Source of the DNA: JADJEK01 sp052034255
Lineage (GTDB): Bacteria > Planctomycetota > B15-G4 > JADJEK01
Reading direction: 5' to 3'
Assembly (NCBI GenBank): GCA_052034255.1
Contig: JBPOIU010000032.1
Span: 1-64,000, forward strand
DNA length: 64,000 nucleotides
The notes below the pieces were generated by a model. That model saw nothing but the letters and a program-made list of their open reading frames with translations. It searched no databases and was not told the DNA's origin. Below are positions 55,050-63,553 of this stretch, one piece after another. How positions within the stretch are numbered: the first letter of the stretch is position 1; each line of letters starts with the position of its first letter. The translations under genes were made by a program, and so were the position numbers.

Positions 55050-55229
55050 ATGAAGCTCGTCAAGATCTTGAGCGTGTTGATGGTGCTCGGTGCGTTCGTC
55101 GGTTGCGGTGAGAAGACGAACGAGGAGAAGGCCAAGGACGCGATCGACAACGCGGCCGACAAGGCGAAGGACACGGCCGACAAGGCCGCCGACGCCGCGA
55201 AGAACCTGATCGGCGGCGAGAAGAAGTAA
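55050..55229 (+). CDS. Small lipoprotein, 59 residues
   Basis: Signal peptide and lipobox (VLMVLGAFVGC), then a charged helix with an 11-residue Ala/Lys/Asp period (DAIDNAADKAKDTADKAADAAKN), reminiscent of LEA/apolipoprotein-like amphipathic helices and small Lpp-like proteins. AAGGA lies about 8 nt before the ATG. It is followed by a hairpin and then a second lipoprotein with an LEA-type fold. Role unknown; probably abundant and envelope-associated. Confidence 0.8.
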   Translation: MKLVKILSVLMVLGAFVGCGEKTNEEKAKDAIDNAADKAKDTADKAADAAKNLIGGEKK

Positions 55230-55241
55230 GTCGAGCGTTCG

Positions 55242-55277
55242 GAACGCGGTGCTCCCGCTCGCGGGGGCGCCGCGTTC
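55242..55277 (+). terminator. Hairpin after the small lipoprotein
   Basis: GAACGCGG (55242-55249) pairs with CCGCGTTC (55270-55277). An inner CCCGC/GCGGG stem continues it. Lacks a long T tract. Confidence 0.6.
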
Positions 55278-55314
55278 GCGTCTTCCCACCGGTCCACGGT
55301 CCCTGGAGTTCCTC

Positions 55315-56166
55315 ATGTTCGTCGCCGTCTCGCGCTGCCTCGCGTTGTCCGCCGTCGCGTTCGCACTCGGTTCGTGCGCGCAACTGCAGGATCTGCTGGC
55401 GCAACTGCCGAAGCCGACCGCGAACGTCGTCGGCGTGAACTTCCAGGACCTGACGACCGAAGCGCTGACCCTCGGGTTCGACGTCGACGTGAAGAACCCG
55501 TATTCGGCGGCGTTGCCGCTCGGCAAGCTCGACTTCTCGCTGGCGAGCGCAGACCAACCGTTCGTCTCCGGCCTCGTCGACGCCGCGCAGTCGATCCCCG
55601 CGAAGAGCAACGGCCTCGTCAAGTTGCCGGTCACGATCAAGTTCAAGGAACTGCTCGGCGCGCTGCAGCACGTGAAGCCCGGCCAAGTCGTGCCGTACGT
55701 CGCGAAGTTCAACCTCGGCGTCGACGCGCCGGGCGTCGGGCCGATGAATCTCCCGCTCGAGAAGGCAGGCGAAGTGCCGGTGCCGACCGTGCCGCAAGTC
55801 GAGTTGGCCGGCATGAAGATCGGTCAGCTCAGCCTGAAGAAGGCGTCCTGCGAGCTGGCGTTCAAGGTCACGAACACGAACGAGTTCCCGTTCGACCTGA
55901 AGAACCTCGGCTACGACCTGAAGCTGTCGGGCGCGCAGATCGCGAAGGCGTCCGTGCTGTCGACGCAGGCGTTCGAACCGAACCAGGCCCAAGAGATCCG
56001 CATCCCGCTCGAGTTCGCGCCGTCGGACCTCGGGCTCGCGGTGTTCAACATCCTGAAGGGCGACGCGAGCGACTACAAGATCGCCGGTCTGCTCGACCTC
56101 GACACGCCGTTCGGCAAGCTGCAGACGCCGTATCAGCGCGAGGGCAAGGCCGCGTTCTGGCGCTGA
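55315..56166 (+). CDS. LEA14-like (WHy domain) lipoprotein
   Basis: 283 residues: lipobox FALGSC near residue 20, then two LEA type-2/WHy-like beta modules. Diagnostic stretches are LTLGFDVDVKNPYSAALPLGKLDFSLASADQPF and the second LAFKVTNTNEFPFDLKNLGYDLKLSGAQIA (quoted here only as landmarks, near residues 52-85 and 182-210). WHy proteins occur in bacteria with stress-related or unknown roles. Separated from the small lipoprotein by a hairpin. Confidence 0.8.
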   Translation: MFVAVSRCLALSAVAFALGSCAQLQDLLAQLPKPTANVVGVNFQDLTTEALTLGFDVDVKNPYSAALPLGKLDFSLASADQPFVSGLVDAAQSIPAKSNGLVKLPVTIKFKELLGALQHVKPGQVVPYVAKFNLGVDAPGVGPMNLPLEKAGEVPVPTVPQVELAGMKIGQLSLKKASCELAFKVTNTNEFPFDLKNLGYDLKLSGAQIAKASVLSTQAFEPNQAQEIRIPLEFAPSDLGLAVFNILKGDASDYKIAGLLDLDTPFGKLQTPYQREGKAAFWR

Positions 56167-56196
56167 TGCACCCGACGCGGACCCGCGGGCGTCGGC

Positions 56197-57594
56197 TCAC
56201 CGCCGTGCCCGGGGAGCGAGCGCGGCGTGTGCGATCGTCGCGACAGCCAACGCGCATGCGGGCGTGAGCTGGAAGAAGATGCGATCGATCGACCAGCGCA
56301 GGTGCCAGTCGATGTCGCGCGACGTCCCGAGATAGACGACGAAGAACCCGAGCATGCCGAGCACGAGCGCGATCGTCGCGGCTCGCGCGTGGCGCCATGC
56401 GAGGTGCGGCAGCAGCAGCACAAGCACGACGAACGCGAGCACGATCCAGTTCGTCTGCAGCGGATCCGCGATGCCGCGCTCGTATGCGGCGCGCGCAATG
56501 CGCGGTGCGTGATTTACGGCCTGCGCGCGCACGCGGTCGAGGAACGGCGGCGCATCCGGATTCCCGATCAAGTCGTTGCGCACGCCGATCGCGACGTTGA
56601 ACGCCCACTGCAGCGCGACGAGGGCCGCCGCGGGGAACGCGGTGCCGACGACGCGCAAGACGCCGAGGCGCGGCCCGCGCAACGTCGCGTCGAGGCCGAG
56701 TGCGATCACGGCGCACACGGCCAGCATCGTGCCCTCGTTCTTGCTCCACGCGAGGAACGCGAGCGCGATCCCGACTCCGCGCCACCAGCGCCCGTCGAGC
56801 CGCGCGCGAGCCGCGCATTCGAGCGTCGCCAACAGCCCGAGCGCGACGAGCCCGTCGGCCGCCGCGTTCTCGCATTCCTCGACGATGCCGTCGCAGCCCG
56901 CGACGAGCAGCACCGCGATCGCGGCGGCCCACGAGCCCGCAGCGCGGCGGACGCTGGAGGCCACCAGCAACACCAGCGCGACGACGCACGCGAAGATCGG
57001 GATGCGATTGCCGACGTGGACGATGCCGCCCGCATTGCTGAACGTGAACACCTGCAGCAGCGGGTTCAGCAGCGGGTAGTCCTGGTGCTGCAGCGTGAAG
57101 TCGGAGTGCAAGCGTTCGACGAGTCCTTCACGAAAGCCGTTCTCGACCCAGATCGCCTTCGCCTTGCCGGCCCAGATGTTCGCTTCGTCGCCGATCATCA
57201 CGAGGGTCTCGCTGCCCTTCAGCGCGAAGTGCGCGACGAACGCGCAAGCGAGCGGGATCGCGATCGCGAGCGTGACGCGCGCGATGCGCGACTCCGATGC
57301 CGCGGGCGAGGACGGAAGGAGCGCCGCTTCGTCGGGGGATCGCGCGATGAAGCGCCGCGTGGCGAGCCAAGCGAGCACGGCGACGGCGATCGGCACGAAG
57401 CGGAACGCCGCGACGTCGAGGCGCGCGGCCATCCACGCGAACTCGAGCAGCGCCAACGCCAGCGCTCCCGCGAGTTGCGCGAACGCGAGCGTGAACAGCC
57501 GGTCGCCGCGCGGTGCGGCCCAACGTGCGATCACCCAGCCGAGCGCGAGCGGCGCGAGCACGACGTGGACGATGCCGAGCCACGACAGCGTCAT
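56197..57594 (-). CDS. Polytopic GT39-like glycosyltransferase
   Basis: 465 residues with about ten membrane segments. The first large loop has MIGDEANIWAGKAKAIWV and a later DYPLLNPLLQVF, resembling the acidic catalytic loop of dolichyl/undecaprenyl-phosphate-mannose-dependent (GT39/ArnT-like) transferases, which glycosylate substrates outside the membrane. Last gene of a three-gene overlapping operon. Confidence 0.75.
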   Translation of the reverse strand: MTLSWLGIVHVVLAPLALGWVIARWAAPRGDRLFTLAFAQLAGALALALLEFAWMAARLDVAAFRFVPIAVAVLAWLATRRFIARSPDEAALLPSSPAASESRIARVTLAIAIPLACAFVAHFALKGSETLVMIGDEANIWAGKAKAIWVENGFREGLVERLHSDFTLQHQDYPLLNPLLQVFTFSNAGGIVHVGNRIPIFACVVALVLLVASSVRRAAGSWAAAIAVLLVAGCDGIVEECENAAADGLVALGLLATLECAARARLDGRWWRGVGIALAFLAWSKNEGTMLAVCAVIALGLDATLRGPRLGVLRVVGTAFPAAALVALQWAFNVAIGVRNDLIGNPDAPPFLDRVRAQAVNHAPRIARAAYERGIADPLQTNWIVLAFVVLVLLLPHLAWRHARAATIALVLGMLGFFVVYLGTSRDIDWHLRWSIDRIFFQLTPACALAVATIAHAALAPRARR

Positions 57595-58127
57595 CGGCGG
57601 CTGCTCACGCAACGGGACAACTCGAACGCGGCCGTGCGTTCGACGACATCGAAGGCTTCCGCGAGCGGCACGGGCGTCGACGGCGTGACGTTGACGAGCC
57701 ACATGCCGTCTTGCAGCAGCGACGCGTACGCCGCGGCGTGTTCGAACGGGCCGTATCCCATCGGGACTTCCGCGGGATAGCGCAGCGCCTGCAGGCGCAG
57801 TTGCAGCAGCACCATGCGGTCGCGCGTGCGCTCGAGGTCAGGCACCTCCGTCGCGTACAGCATCACCATCGCGTCGAGTGGAACGTGGCGCTCCAGCGCG
57901 AAGAACAACGCGGCGTCGTCGTCGAGCGACCAGCGGATGCGCGTGTCGAAGTCGGCCGTCAGGCGCTCGAACTGCGTCGACGCTGGTGTCGTGGCGAGGG
58001 CTTGGCCGCGTTGCCACAGCGTCGCGCCGAATCGCCACAGGACGACGCCGACGATCAGGAATGCGACGCCGCGTACGAACACGGAGTGAGGTGGAGTCGT
58101 CGAGGGCTCGAATGCCGTAGCCGTCAT
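57591..58127 (-). CDS. Single-pass membrane protein of unknown function
   Basis: 178 residues: one N-terminal membrane segment (VFVRGVAFLIVGVVLWRFGA) and an extracytoplasmic domain with DTRIRWSLDDDAALFFALE and RTRDRMVLLQLRLQALRYPAEVP. It overlaps both neighbours by 4 nt, so it is tightly coupled to the two glycosyltransferases and probably works with them. No family recognised. Confidence 0.75.
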   Translation of the reverse strand: MTATAFEPSTTPPHSVFVRGVAFLIVGVVLWRFGATLWQRGQALATTPASTQFERLTADFDTRIRWSLDDDAALFFALERHVPLDAMVMLYATEVPDLERTRDRMVLLQLRLQALRYPAEVPMGYGPFEHAAAYASLLQDGMWLVNVTPSTPVPLAEAFDVVERTAAFELSRCVSSRR

Positions 58128-59722
58128 TTGTGCAGGTACATGCCGAGATGAGCGCGTGCGAGCGCTTCGACTTCGGGAGTGAAGCGCCATACCCGAATCG
58201 CGTGGCCCACCGTAGCCGCCGGTGCCAGATCGTCGAGTGCGCTGACGAACGCATAGAGGGGATTGCGCGCGCGCTCTGCGGGCGTTTGCGTCGTACGGAC
58301 GTAGGTCATGCTGATCGCGATCGCACAGCGATCGAGCTTGCTCGCGTTCGCGAGATGCGACGCGAGCGCGGGGAGCCCGACGAACGGACGATCCAGCGGC
58401 TCGATGGTGTTCAACAGTCCGAACACGGTCTCGAGGTCGTGATCGGCGGCATAGGTCCGCAACGCGGGCGTGGCTTGGCCCCAATCCGCGTTCGAGTCGA
58501 CGGCGATGCGCGAGCCACGCTCGAACCCTCCGACGAATGCGTTCCAGTAGGCGAGATGGTCCGGATGTGCGGCGGCCACGGCAATCAACTGCGCGGCGAT
58601 GGCCGAGCCTGCGGCGATGCGTACGGGACGCCACGAAGAGTTCAGTCCAGCGGCGAGCGCGGGAGTGGCGCACAGCGCAAGAAGCGCGAATGCGGGCAGC
58701 AAGAACCGGTACCCCTGTGGGTAGTCACTGATCACGAGCGCCACGAGCAGTCCGAGCGCCGGTGCGCCGTGCGCGACCCAAGCGGACCTGTGGAGCGCAC
58801 GGCGGGCGTGGGGGAATGCCAAGCATGCCGCGCCGATCACGAGTGTGGTCAGCAACAGCGGAGTGGACTTGCCGAAGAGCAATACGGGATAGAACCACGG
58901 GCCCGGATCTCCGAACTCCCCGAGGAAGTACGTGAGCAGATCGCTTCCAGCGAATTCCCGCGCGGCGTCGATCGGTTCGACCAGGCTCGACGCGAACGCG
59001 CGATAGGCGACATCGGCGAGCAACAGACCGAAACCGCTCGCGATCACCGCCGCCACGGTGCGGCGGACGTCGCGCTGGGGTCGCACGAGCGTCGCGACGA
59101 GTGCGGTTCCGACGACCGCCACGCACGTGAGCTTCGTCGCGATGGCCAACCCGGCGAGCAGCGCGACCAACGCTCCGCGCAGGGCGCCACCGCGATCGAG
59201 GAACGCGCGCAGTGTCATGGTGAACGCGACGCTCGCGGTGGCCGCGAGGATGTCGGGACTGACCAACCCCGCGTGGGACAACAGCGCCGGACTCGTGCCG
59301 ACGAGGGCGAGGGCCGCCACCAGACCGCTCGTCCCCGCGAGTCGAAAACCCTCCCAGGCCACCAGCACCAGGAGCAGCGCGAACGCCAGCCAAGCCGGGA
59401 GTCGAGCGCGGCGCAGCGCATCGGGGGGACCCGTCCGCTCGAGGAATTCCACGCCGTACTGCCAGATCGCGAAGCCGGATCGCACGTCGATCGGATTCCA
59501 ATCCTGTGCGGCGGCGCGCTCTTGCGCGGAAAACGGCAAGCCGAAGACGATCGACACCGGAGTGCCATCCCGCGCCGCGAACGTGCCATGCTCGAGCATG
59601 GTCAGACTGGACGCGACGCGTTTGGGCTCGTCGAAGCAAAGTCCCGATGCGACACGGACTTGCCACGCCGCGAGCAGGATGCAAACGAAGAGCAAGCCCC
59701 CGATCCAACGCACTCGGTTCAT
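58124..59722 (-). CDS. GT39/PMT-like glycosyltransferase
   Basis: 532 residues from MNRVRWIGGL, about eleven membrane segments. The first extracytoplasmic loop carries the acidic CFDEPKRVASSLTMLE, and a later YPQGYRFLLPAFALLA fits the GT39 family. Likely transfers a sugar from a polyprenyl-phosphate donor to an exported acceptor. Head of the overlapping operon. Confidence 0.8.
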   Translation of the reverse strand: MNRVRWIGGLLFVCILLAAWQVRVASGLCFDEPKRVASSLTMLEHGTFAARDGTPVSIVFGLPFSAQERAAAQDWNPIDVRSGFAIWQYGVEFLERTGPPDALRRARLPAWLAFALLLVLVAWEGFRLAGTSGLVAALALVGTSPALLSHAGLVSPDILAATASVAFTMTLRAFLDRGGALRGALVALLAGLAIATKLTCVAVVGTALVATLVRPQRDVRRTVAAVIASGFGLLLADVAYRAFASSLVEPIDAAREFAGSDLLTYFLGEFGDPGPWFYPVLLFGKSTPLLLTTLVIGAACLAFPHARRALHRSAWVAHGAPALGLLVALVISDYPQGYRFLLPAFALLALCATPALAAGLNSSWRPVRIAAGSAIAAQLIAVAAAHPDHLAYWNAFVGGFERGSRIAVDSNADWGQATPALRTYAADHDLETVFGLLNTIEPLDRPFVGLPALASHLANASKLDRCAIAISMTYVRTTQTPAERARNPLYAFVSALDDLAPAATVGHAIRVWRFTPEVEALARAHLGMYLHK

Positions 59723-59983
59723 TCCCAGCCTGGACCGGAACCTATCTAGTGCACAAACACTGGTCCGGATCGGGCTTGCGCGCAACTGGAGTCGCGGAGT
59801 GGGGGCGCGAAATGTAGCGCATGCCGCGCGCGCGACCGAGAGCCATCACGGGAACATCGCGGTGGCCGCGCACGCACCCACCCGCGCGCCGCGCACCCGA
59901 GCCGCGCCCACTGTCCAACCCGTGGATGCCCTGCTAGGCTGCTCGCCCCCTTTCAGGAAACCCAGACCTCTTCGGGAGAACTC
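59723..59983. promoter_or_regulatory. Divergent intergenic region, GT39 operon / lamin-tail gene
   Basis: 261 nt shared by divergent genes. CTAGGCTGCTCGCC (TAGGCT at 59935-59940) is the promoter candidate for the rightward gene. No clear minus-strand promoter was identified. Confidence 0.35.
59935..59940 (+). promoter_or_regulatory. -10-like motif TAGGCT
   Basis: CTAGGCTGCTCGCC lies 43 nt before the start at 59984. Confidence 0.42.
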
Positions 59984-60991
59984 ATGCTTCATCGAATGAC
60001 TTCGGCGGCGGTGATCTGCGCGGCGCTGTGCGCGTCCGCGAGCGCTCAGGTGACGACGTACGGGACGGCTTGCCACGACAACGGCGGTACGGCTCCGACG
60101 CTCGCGGCGAGCCTGTTCGGCGCGCCGATCGGCGGCTCCAACCTGACGATCTCGGTGTCGGGTGGCGTGCCGAGCTCGTCGTTCCTGCTGTTCCTCGGTC
60201 TCGGCCAGGCCAACATCCCGCTCGGTTACGGCTGCGACCTGTTGATGCCGAGCATCGTCGCGAACATCGGCCTCCCGCTCGATCCGGGTGGCGCGCTGTC
60301 GTTCGCCGCTCCGCTGCCGAGCGTGCCGTTCACGTTCAGCTTCACGATGCAGGCATTCTGCATCGATCCGAGCACGCAGCTCGGCGCGTCGTCGACGAAC
60401 GGCGTCCAGGTCACGCTGAACCCGAATCCGGTGCCGGCTGGCCTCGTGATCAACGAGGTCGACTACGACCAACCGAACACGGATACGACCGAGTTCATCG
60501 AGATCCTGAACCCGACCTCGAACACGATCTCGCTGGCGGGCATCAGCCTCGCGCTCGTGAACGGCTCGAACAACGCGTCGTACCAGGTCCTCGACCTGTC
60601 GTCGCTCGGTTCGCTGGTGCCGGGTGAATACCTCGTCGTCGGTCAGGCCGGCGCGCTCGCGCAGGTCCTCGGCGGCACGAAGACGCTGCTGTTGCCGGTC
60701 GTTTCGGGCGGCACGGTCCAGAACGGCGCTCCGGACGGAATCGCGCTGGTCGACACGATCAACGCCACGCTGATCGACGCGCTGTCGTACGAGGGCTCGA
60801 TGACGGCCGTGACGATCACGGGTGTCGCGGGCACGTTCAACCTCGTCGAGGGCACCGCGACGTCGGCGGCGGACGCGACGCCGTTCACGAACTCCATGAT
60901 CCGCTTCCCGAACGGCAGCGACTCGAACGACGCGTCGGCCGATTGGTGGCTGTCGGCCCTCCCGTCGCCGGGCGCCCTCAACACGCCCTGA
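59984..60991 (+). CDS. Secreted protein with C-terminal lamin-tail (LTD) domain
   Basis: 335 residues: signal peptide (SAAVICAALCASASAQ), an N-terminal beta domain of about 130 residues ending in a STNGVQVTLN motif, and an LTD domain from about 146 (LVINEVDYDQPNTDTTEFIEIL) with SLAGISLALVNGS and VPGEYLVVGQ. The N-terminal domain resembles the terminal domain of the protease encoded at 35369-37045. Probably an extracellular or surface protein. GGGAG precedes the ATG and a strong terminator follows. Confidence 0.82.
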   Translation: MLHRMTSAAVICAALCASASAQVTTYGTACHDNGGTAPTLAASLFGAPIGGSNLTISVSGGVPSSSFLLFLGLGQANIPLGYGCDLLMPSIVANIGLPLDPGGALSFAAPLPSVPFTFSFTMQAFCIDPSTQLGASSTNGVQVTLNPNPVPAGLVINEVDYDQPNTDTTEFIEILNPTSNTISLAGISLALVNGSNNASYQVLDLSSLGSLVPGEYLVVGQAGALAQVLGGTKTLLLPVVSGGTVQNGAPDGIALVDTINATLIDALSYEGSMTAVTITGVAGTFNLVEGTATSAADATPFTNSMIRFPNGSDSNDASADWWLSALPSPGALNTP

Positions 60992-61037
60992 TCGAACGCA
61001 ACGGAGCCGCGACCTCGGTCGACGGCTTGGATTCCTG

Positions 61038-61078
61038 ACGACCGGCGCTCTCCGCTCCATGCGGGGAGCGCCGGTCGT
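61038..61078 (+). terminator. 18-bp terminator hairpin
   Basis: ACGACCGGCGCTC (61038-61050) pairs perfectly with GAGCGCCGGTCGT (61066-61078). An inner CCGC stem has one G-T pair and the loop is 5 nt. It is followed by GCTTTC. The clearest terminator in the window. Confidence 0.85.
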
Positions 61079-61099
61079 GCTTTCGGGGGACGAGGTCCG

Positions 61100-61105
61100 T
61101 ACGCT
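61100..61105 (+). promoter_or_regulatory. -10-like motif TACGCT
   Basis: GTACGCTCCGGCGCC ends 8 nt before the AI-2E-family start. Confidence 0.4.
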
Positions 61106-61113
61106 CCGGCGCC

Positions 61114-62253
61114 ATGGGTGAACACTCCCGGTCGATCAATCTCGCCGCGTCCCTGCTCTCGATCGTGCTGATCGGCTTCCTGCTGAAGGTCGCGCAGCCG
61201 CTGGTCGTGCCACTGATCGTCGCAGCACTGCTGTGCGTTGCGTTCCAACCGCTGATCGCGCTGCTCGAGCGCCGCAAGGTGCCGTGGTGGGCGACCGTGT
61301 CGGTCGTGATGCTCGGGTTGCTCGGGCTCAGCGTGTGGGGTGGCACGGAGCTCGTCCAAAGCGCCAATGAACTCTTGAAGTCGCTCGACGATGCGGGCTC
61401 GAGCGCGGTCGCGCAACCGCGGCCGTTGCCGTTCACCGTGCTCGCACCGGATCCGGCGACGGAATCGTTCGAGACCGCCAGTCAGGACTTCCTGGCCGCC
61501 ATTCGCTCCGTGTTGCATGGCGAGCCGAGTCAGCAAGCGATCGATGCGTTGAAGAAGGCCGCGCCGAAGGCCGCATCGTGGTTCGTCAAGGGCACGGGCG
61601 CGGTCATGTCCGCGGCGTCGGACATCATCCTCGTGCTGCTGTTCATGATCCTGATCTTCGCGGAGCAGCACACGTCGCGCATCAAGCTCAACCGCGCGTT
61701 CGGCTCGAGTTGGCCGACGATGGAGAACGTGCTCGACGACATCCGGCGTGACGTGTCGCGCTACGTCTCGCTGAAGACGATCTTGAACCTCGTGACCGCG
61801 CTCGGCTGTTGGATCGGCATGGTGGTCCTCGGCGTGCCCTCCGCGGGACTGTTCGCGTTGCTGACGTTCCTGCTCGGTTTCATCCCGAACTTCGGAGCCA
61901 TCCTCGCGGCGATCCCGCCGATCGCGGTGAGCTTCTCGACCAGCGAATCGCTGACGACACCACTCGTGCTCGTCGCGATCCTGGCGGTCGTGAACGTGGT
62001 GATCGGCAACGTCGTCGAACCCGCGATGCTCGGCAAATCGCTGCACCTGTCCACGCTCGTGATCGTCGTCGCGGTGCTCGCATGGACGGCGCTGTGGGGC
62101 TTCGCGGGAATGGTGCTCGCGGTCCCGCTGACGCGCAGCGTGCAGCTCGTCCTCTACCGCATCCCGGACCTGCGCTGGATCGCGATCCTGATGAGCGACG
62201 GCGACGAGGAACTCCCCGACGAACAAAAGGGGACAGTCCCCACGCCGACCTGA
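61114..62253 (+). CDS. AI-2E-family (PerM/YdiK) membrane transporter
   Basis: 379 residues with about seven membrane segments. Typical family stretches are FLLKVAQPLVVPLIVAALLCVAF, GLFALLTFLLGFIPNFGAILAAIPP and GNVVEPAMLGKSL, then WGFAGMVLAVPLT. Members transport small molecules or ions (AI-2 export, Na+/H+ exchange); substrate unknown here. The last codons (KGTVPTPT) are encoded by an intergenic GGGGACAGTCCCC palindrome that also supplies the stop. Confidence 0.88.
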   Translation: MGEHSRSINLAASLLSIVLIGFLLKVAQPLVVPLIVAALLCVAFQPLIALLERRKVPWWATVSVVMLGLLGLSVWGGTELVQSANELLKSLDDAGSSAVAQPRPLPFTVLAPDPATESFETASQDFLAAIRSVLHGEPSQQAIDALKKAAPKAASWFVKGTGAVMSAASDIILVLLFMILIFAEQHTSRIKLNRAFGSSWPTMENVLDDIRRDVSRYVSLKTILNLVTALGCWIGMVVLGVPSAGLFALLTFLLGFIPNFGAILAAIPPIAVSFSTSESLTTPLVLVAILAVVNVVIGNVVEPAMLGKSLHLSTLVIVVAVLAWTALWGFAGMVLAVPLTRSVQLVLYRIPDLRWIAILMSDGDEELPDEQKGTVPTPT

Positions 62254-62289
62254 CGCGCCGCGCGTCAAGACGGCGTGGGGACTGTCCCC
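62229..62289. repeat. 19-bp-arm palindrome encoding both convergent C-termini
   Basis: GGGGACAGTCCCCACGCCG (62229-62247) is perfectly complementary to 62271-62289. Between them lies TGACGCG-CCG-CGCGTCA (62251-62267), whose ends are the stop codons of the two convergent genes. It probably also works as a bidirectional terminator. Confidence 0.9.
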
Positions 62290-63173
62290 GTCTTCACGAC
62301 GTGGACGTGGCGCGTCGCGTGGCGGCGCGGGAAGCGGGAGGGGACGTCGAACGACGTCGCCTCGAGTCCAACGCTCGCGAACAGATCGCGCTGGATCGCG
62401 GCTTCCTCGGGTTCCTGATTCACGATCAGCAGCATGCCGCCCGGAGCACGCAAGCTCGCGACGTGCGCGAGCATCCGCTCGGGCGCGAGGTGGCGGCGTG
62501 GCAGTCCCCAGCGCAACAGCGGTGCCGGCGTGACGAACGGATGCAGCCACGTGATGACGTCGTACGGCTCGCGATGCGCGAGGACGTCCCCGGCGACGAA
62601 GCGATGCGCGCTCCCGAAGCCGGCGTCTGCCGCCAGCGCGAGGAAGTACGCCGCGGCATCGGCGCGACTGTGGCCGTCGGCGTACACGCGATACGCATCG
62701 AGCTCGATCCCCGTGAGTTCGATCGCGTCGCGCCGCGCGCCCCGTGCGACGAGGCTCGCGAGCAGTGCGGGCGCGACCTCGAAGTTCTTGCTGCCGACGT
62801 CGAGCACGCGCAGCGGCGTCGCGGTCGGTGGCGGATGGCGCTCGAACACCGCAGCGAGCAAGTCGACGACGTGCAGCGTCGTCGCCAACGTCGATGCGTG
62901 CATCCGTTCGGTGAGGTCCGCCAGTCCGAAGCGCTGCAGCGTCGCGATCGCGAGCGGATCGGTCAGCGGCGTCGCGCGCGTCTCGCGATATCCGGCGCGC
63001 CGGAAGCGCAGCCGCGATCGCAGCGCGAAGAACACGGGATTGGCGAGCGCGAGCAGCGCGCACTCGACGCGCTCCACGAACGACGTCGAGGCGCCGTCGT
63101 CGCGGGCTCGGCGGTCGTCCGCGTCCTCGCTGTCCGTGCGCCCTTCGCCGTCGTCGCGCATCGGCGAGGTCAC
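62265..63173 (-). CDS. Class I SAM-dependent methyltransferase-like protein
   Basis: 302 residues. A Rossmann motif I LRVLDVGSKNFEVAPALLA, motif II ELTGIELDAYRV and later FVAGDVLAHREPYDVITWLHP with PGGMLLIVNQ match a SAM-binding fold. Substrate unknown. It overlaps the upstream ferredoxin gene by 4 nt. Its last residues KTGTVPTPS come from the shared palindrome. Confidence 0.75.
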   Translation of the reverse strand: MTSPMRDDGEGRTDSEDADDRRARDDGASTSFVERVECALLALANPVFFALRSRLRFRRAGYRETRATPLTDPLAIATLQRFGLADLTERMHASTLATTLHVVDLLAAVFERHPPPTATPLRVLDVGSKNFEVAPALLASLVARGARRDAIELTGIELDAYRVYADGHSRADAAAYFLALAADAGFGSAHRFVAGDVLAHREPYDVITWLHPFVTPAPLLRWGLPRRHLAPERMLAHVASLRAPGGMLLIVNQEPEEAAIQRDLFASVGLEATSFDVPSRFPRRHATRHVHVVKTGTVPTPS

Positions 63174-63532
63174 GCCTCCGGCTTCGGTCCCATCGCCGCG
63201 GCCGGCGTGTTCAGGTGACGCTCGGGGATCACGAGACGCTGCACGACCTCACCGCGATCGAGATGCTGATCGAAGATCTCGGTGACGTCGTCCGGCGTCA
63301 CGCAGCCGTACCACACGCCTTCCGGGTAAACGACGATCACGGGCCCGTACGCGCACTGATCGAGGCATCCGGCTTGGTTCGCGCGCACGATCCCCTTCAG
63401 CTTGCGCTTGCCGACCTCTTCCTTGAAGCGCTCGCGGACCGCCATCGCGCCACGCGACGAGCAGCAGCCGCGCGGACTCCCCGGCTCGCGCTCGTTCGTG
63501 CAGATGAACACGTGGTGCTTCAGCTTCGGCAT
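63170..63532 (-). CDS. Thioredoxin-like [2Fe-2S] ferredoxin
   Basis: 120 residues. Conserved start HHVFICTNEREPGSPRGCC and later QAGCLDQCAYGPVIVVYPEGVWYG supply the four cluster cysteines of the NuoE/(2Fe-2S) thioredoxin-like class. Carries electrons in the cytoplasm; partner unknown. Lies 21 nt after the acyl-CoA dehydrogenase gene and overlaps the methyltransferase gene, so the three are co-transcribed. Confidence 0.9.
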   Translation of the reverse strand: MPKLKHHVFICTNEREPGSPRGCCSSRGAMAVRERFKEEVGKRKLKGIVRANQAGCLDQCAYGPVIVVYPEGVWYGCVTPDDVTEIFDQHLDRGEVVQRLVIPERHLNTPAAAMGPKPEA

Positions 63533-63553
63533 CGGTGCCTCGTTCCTCGCTCG

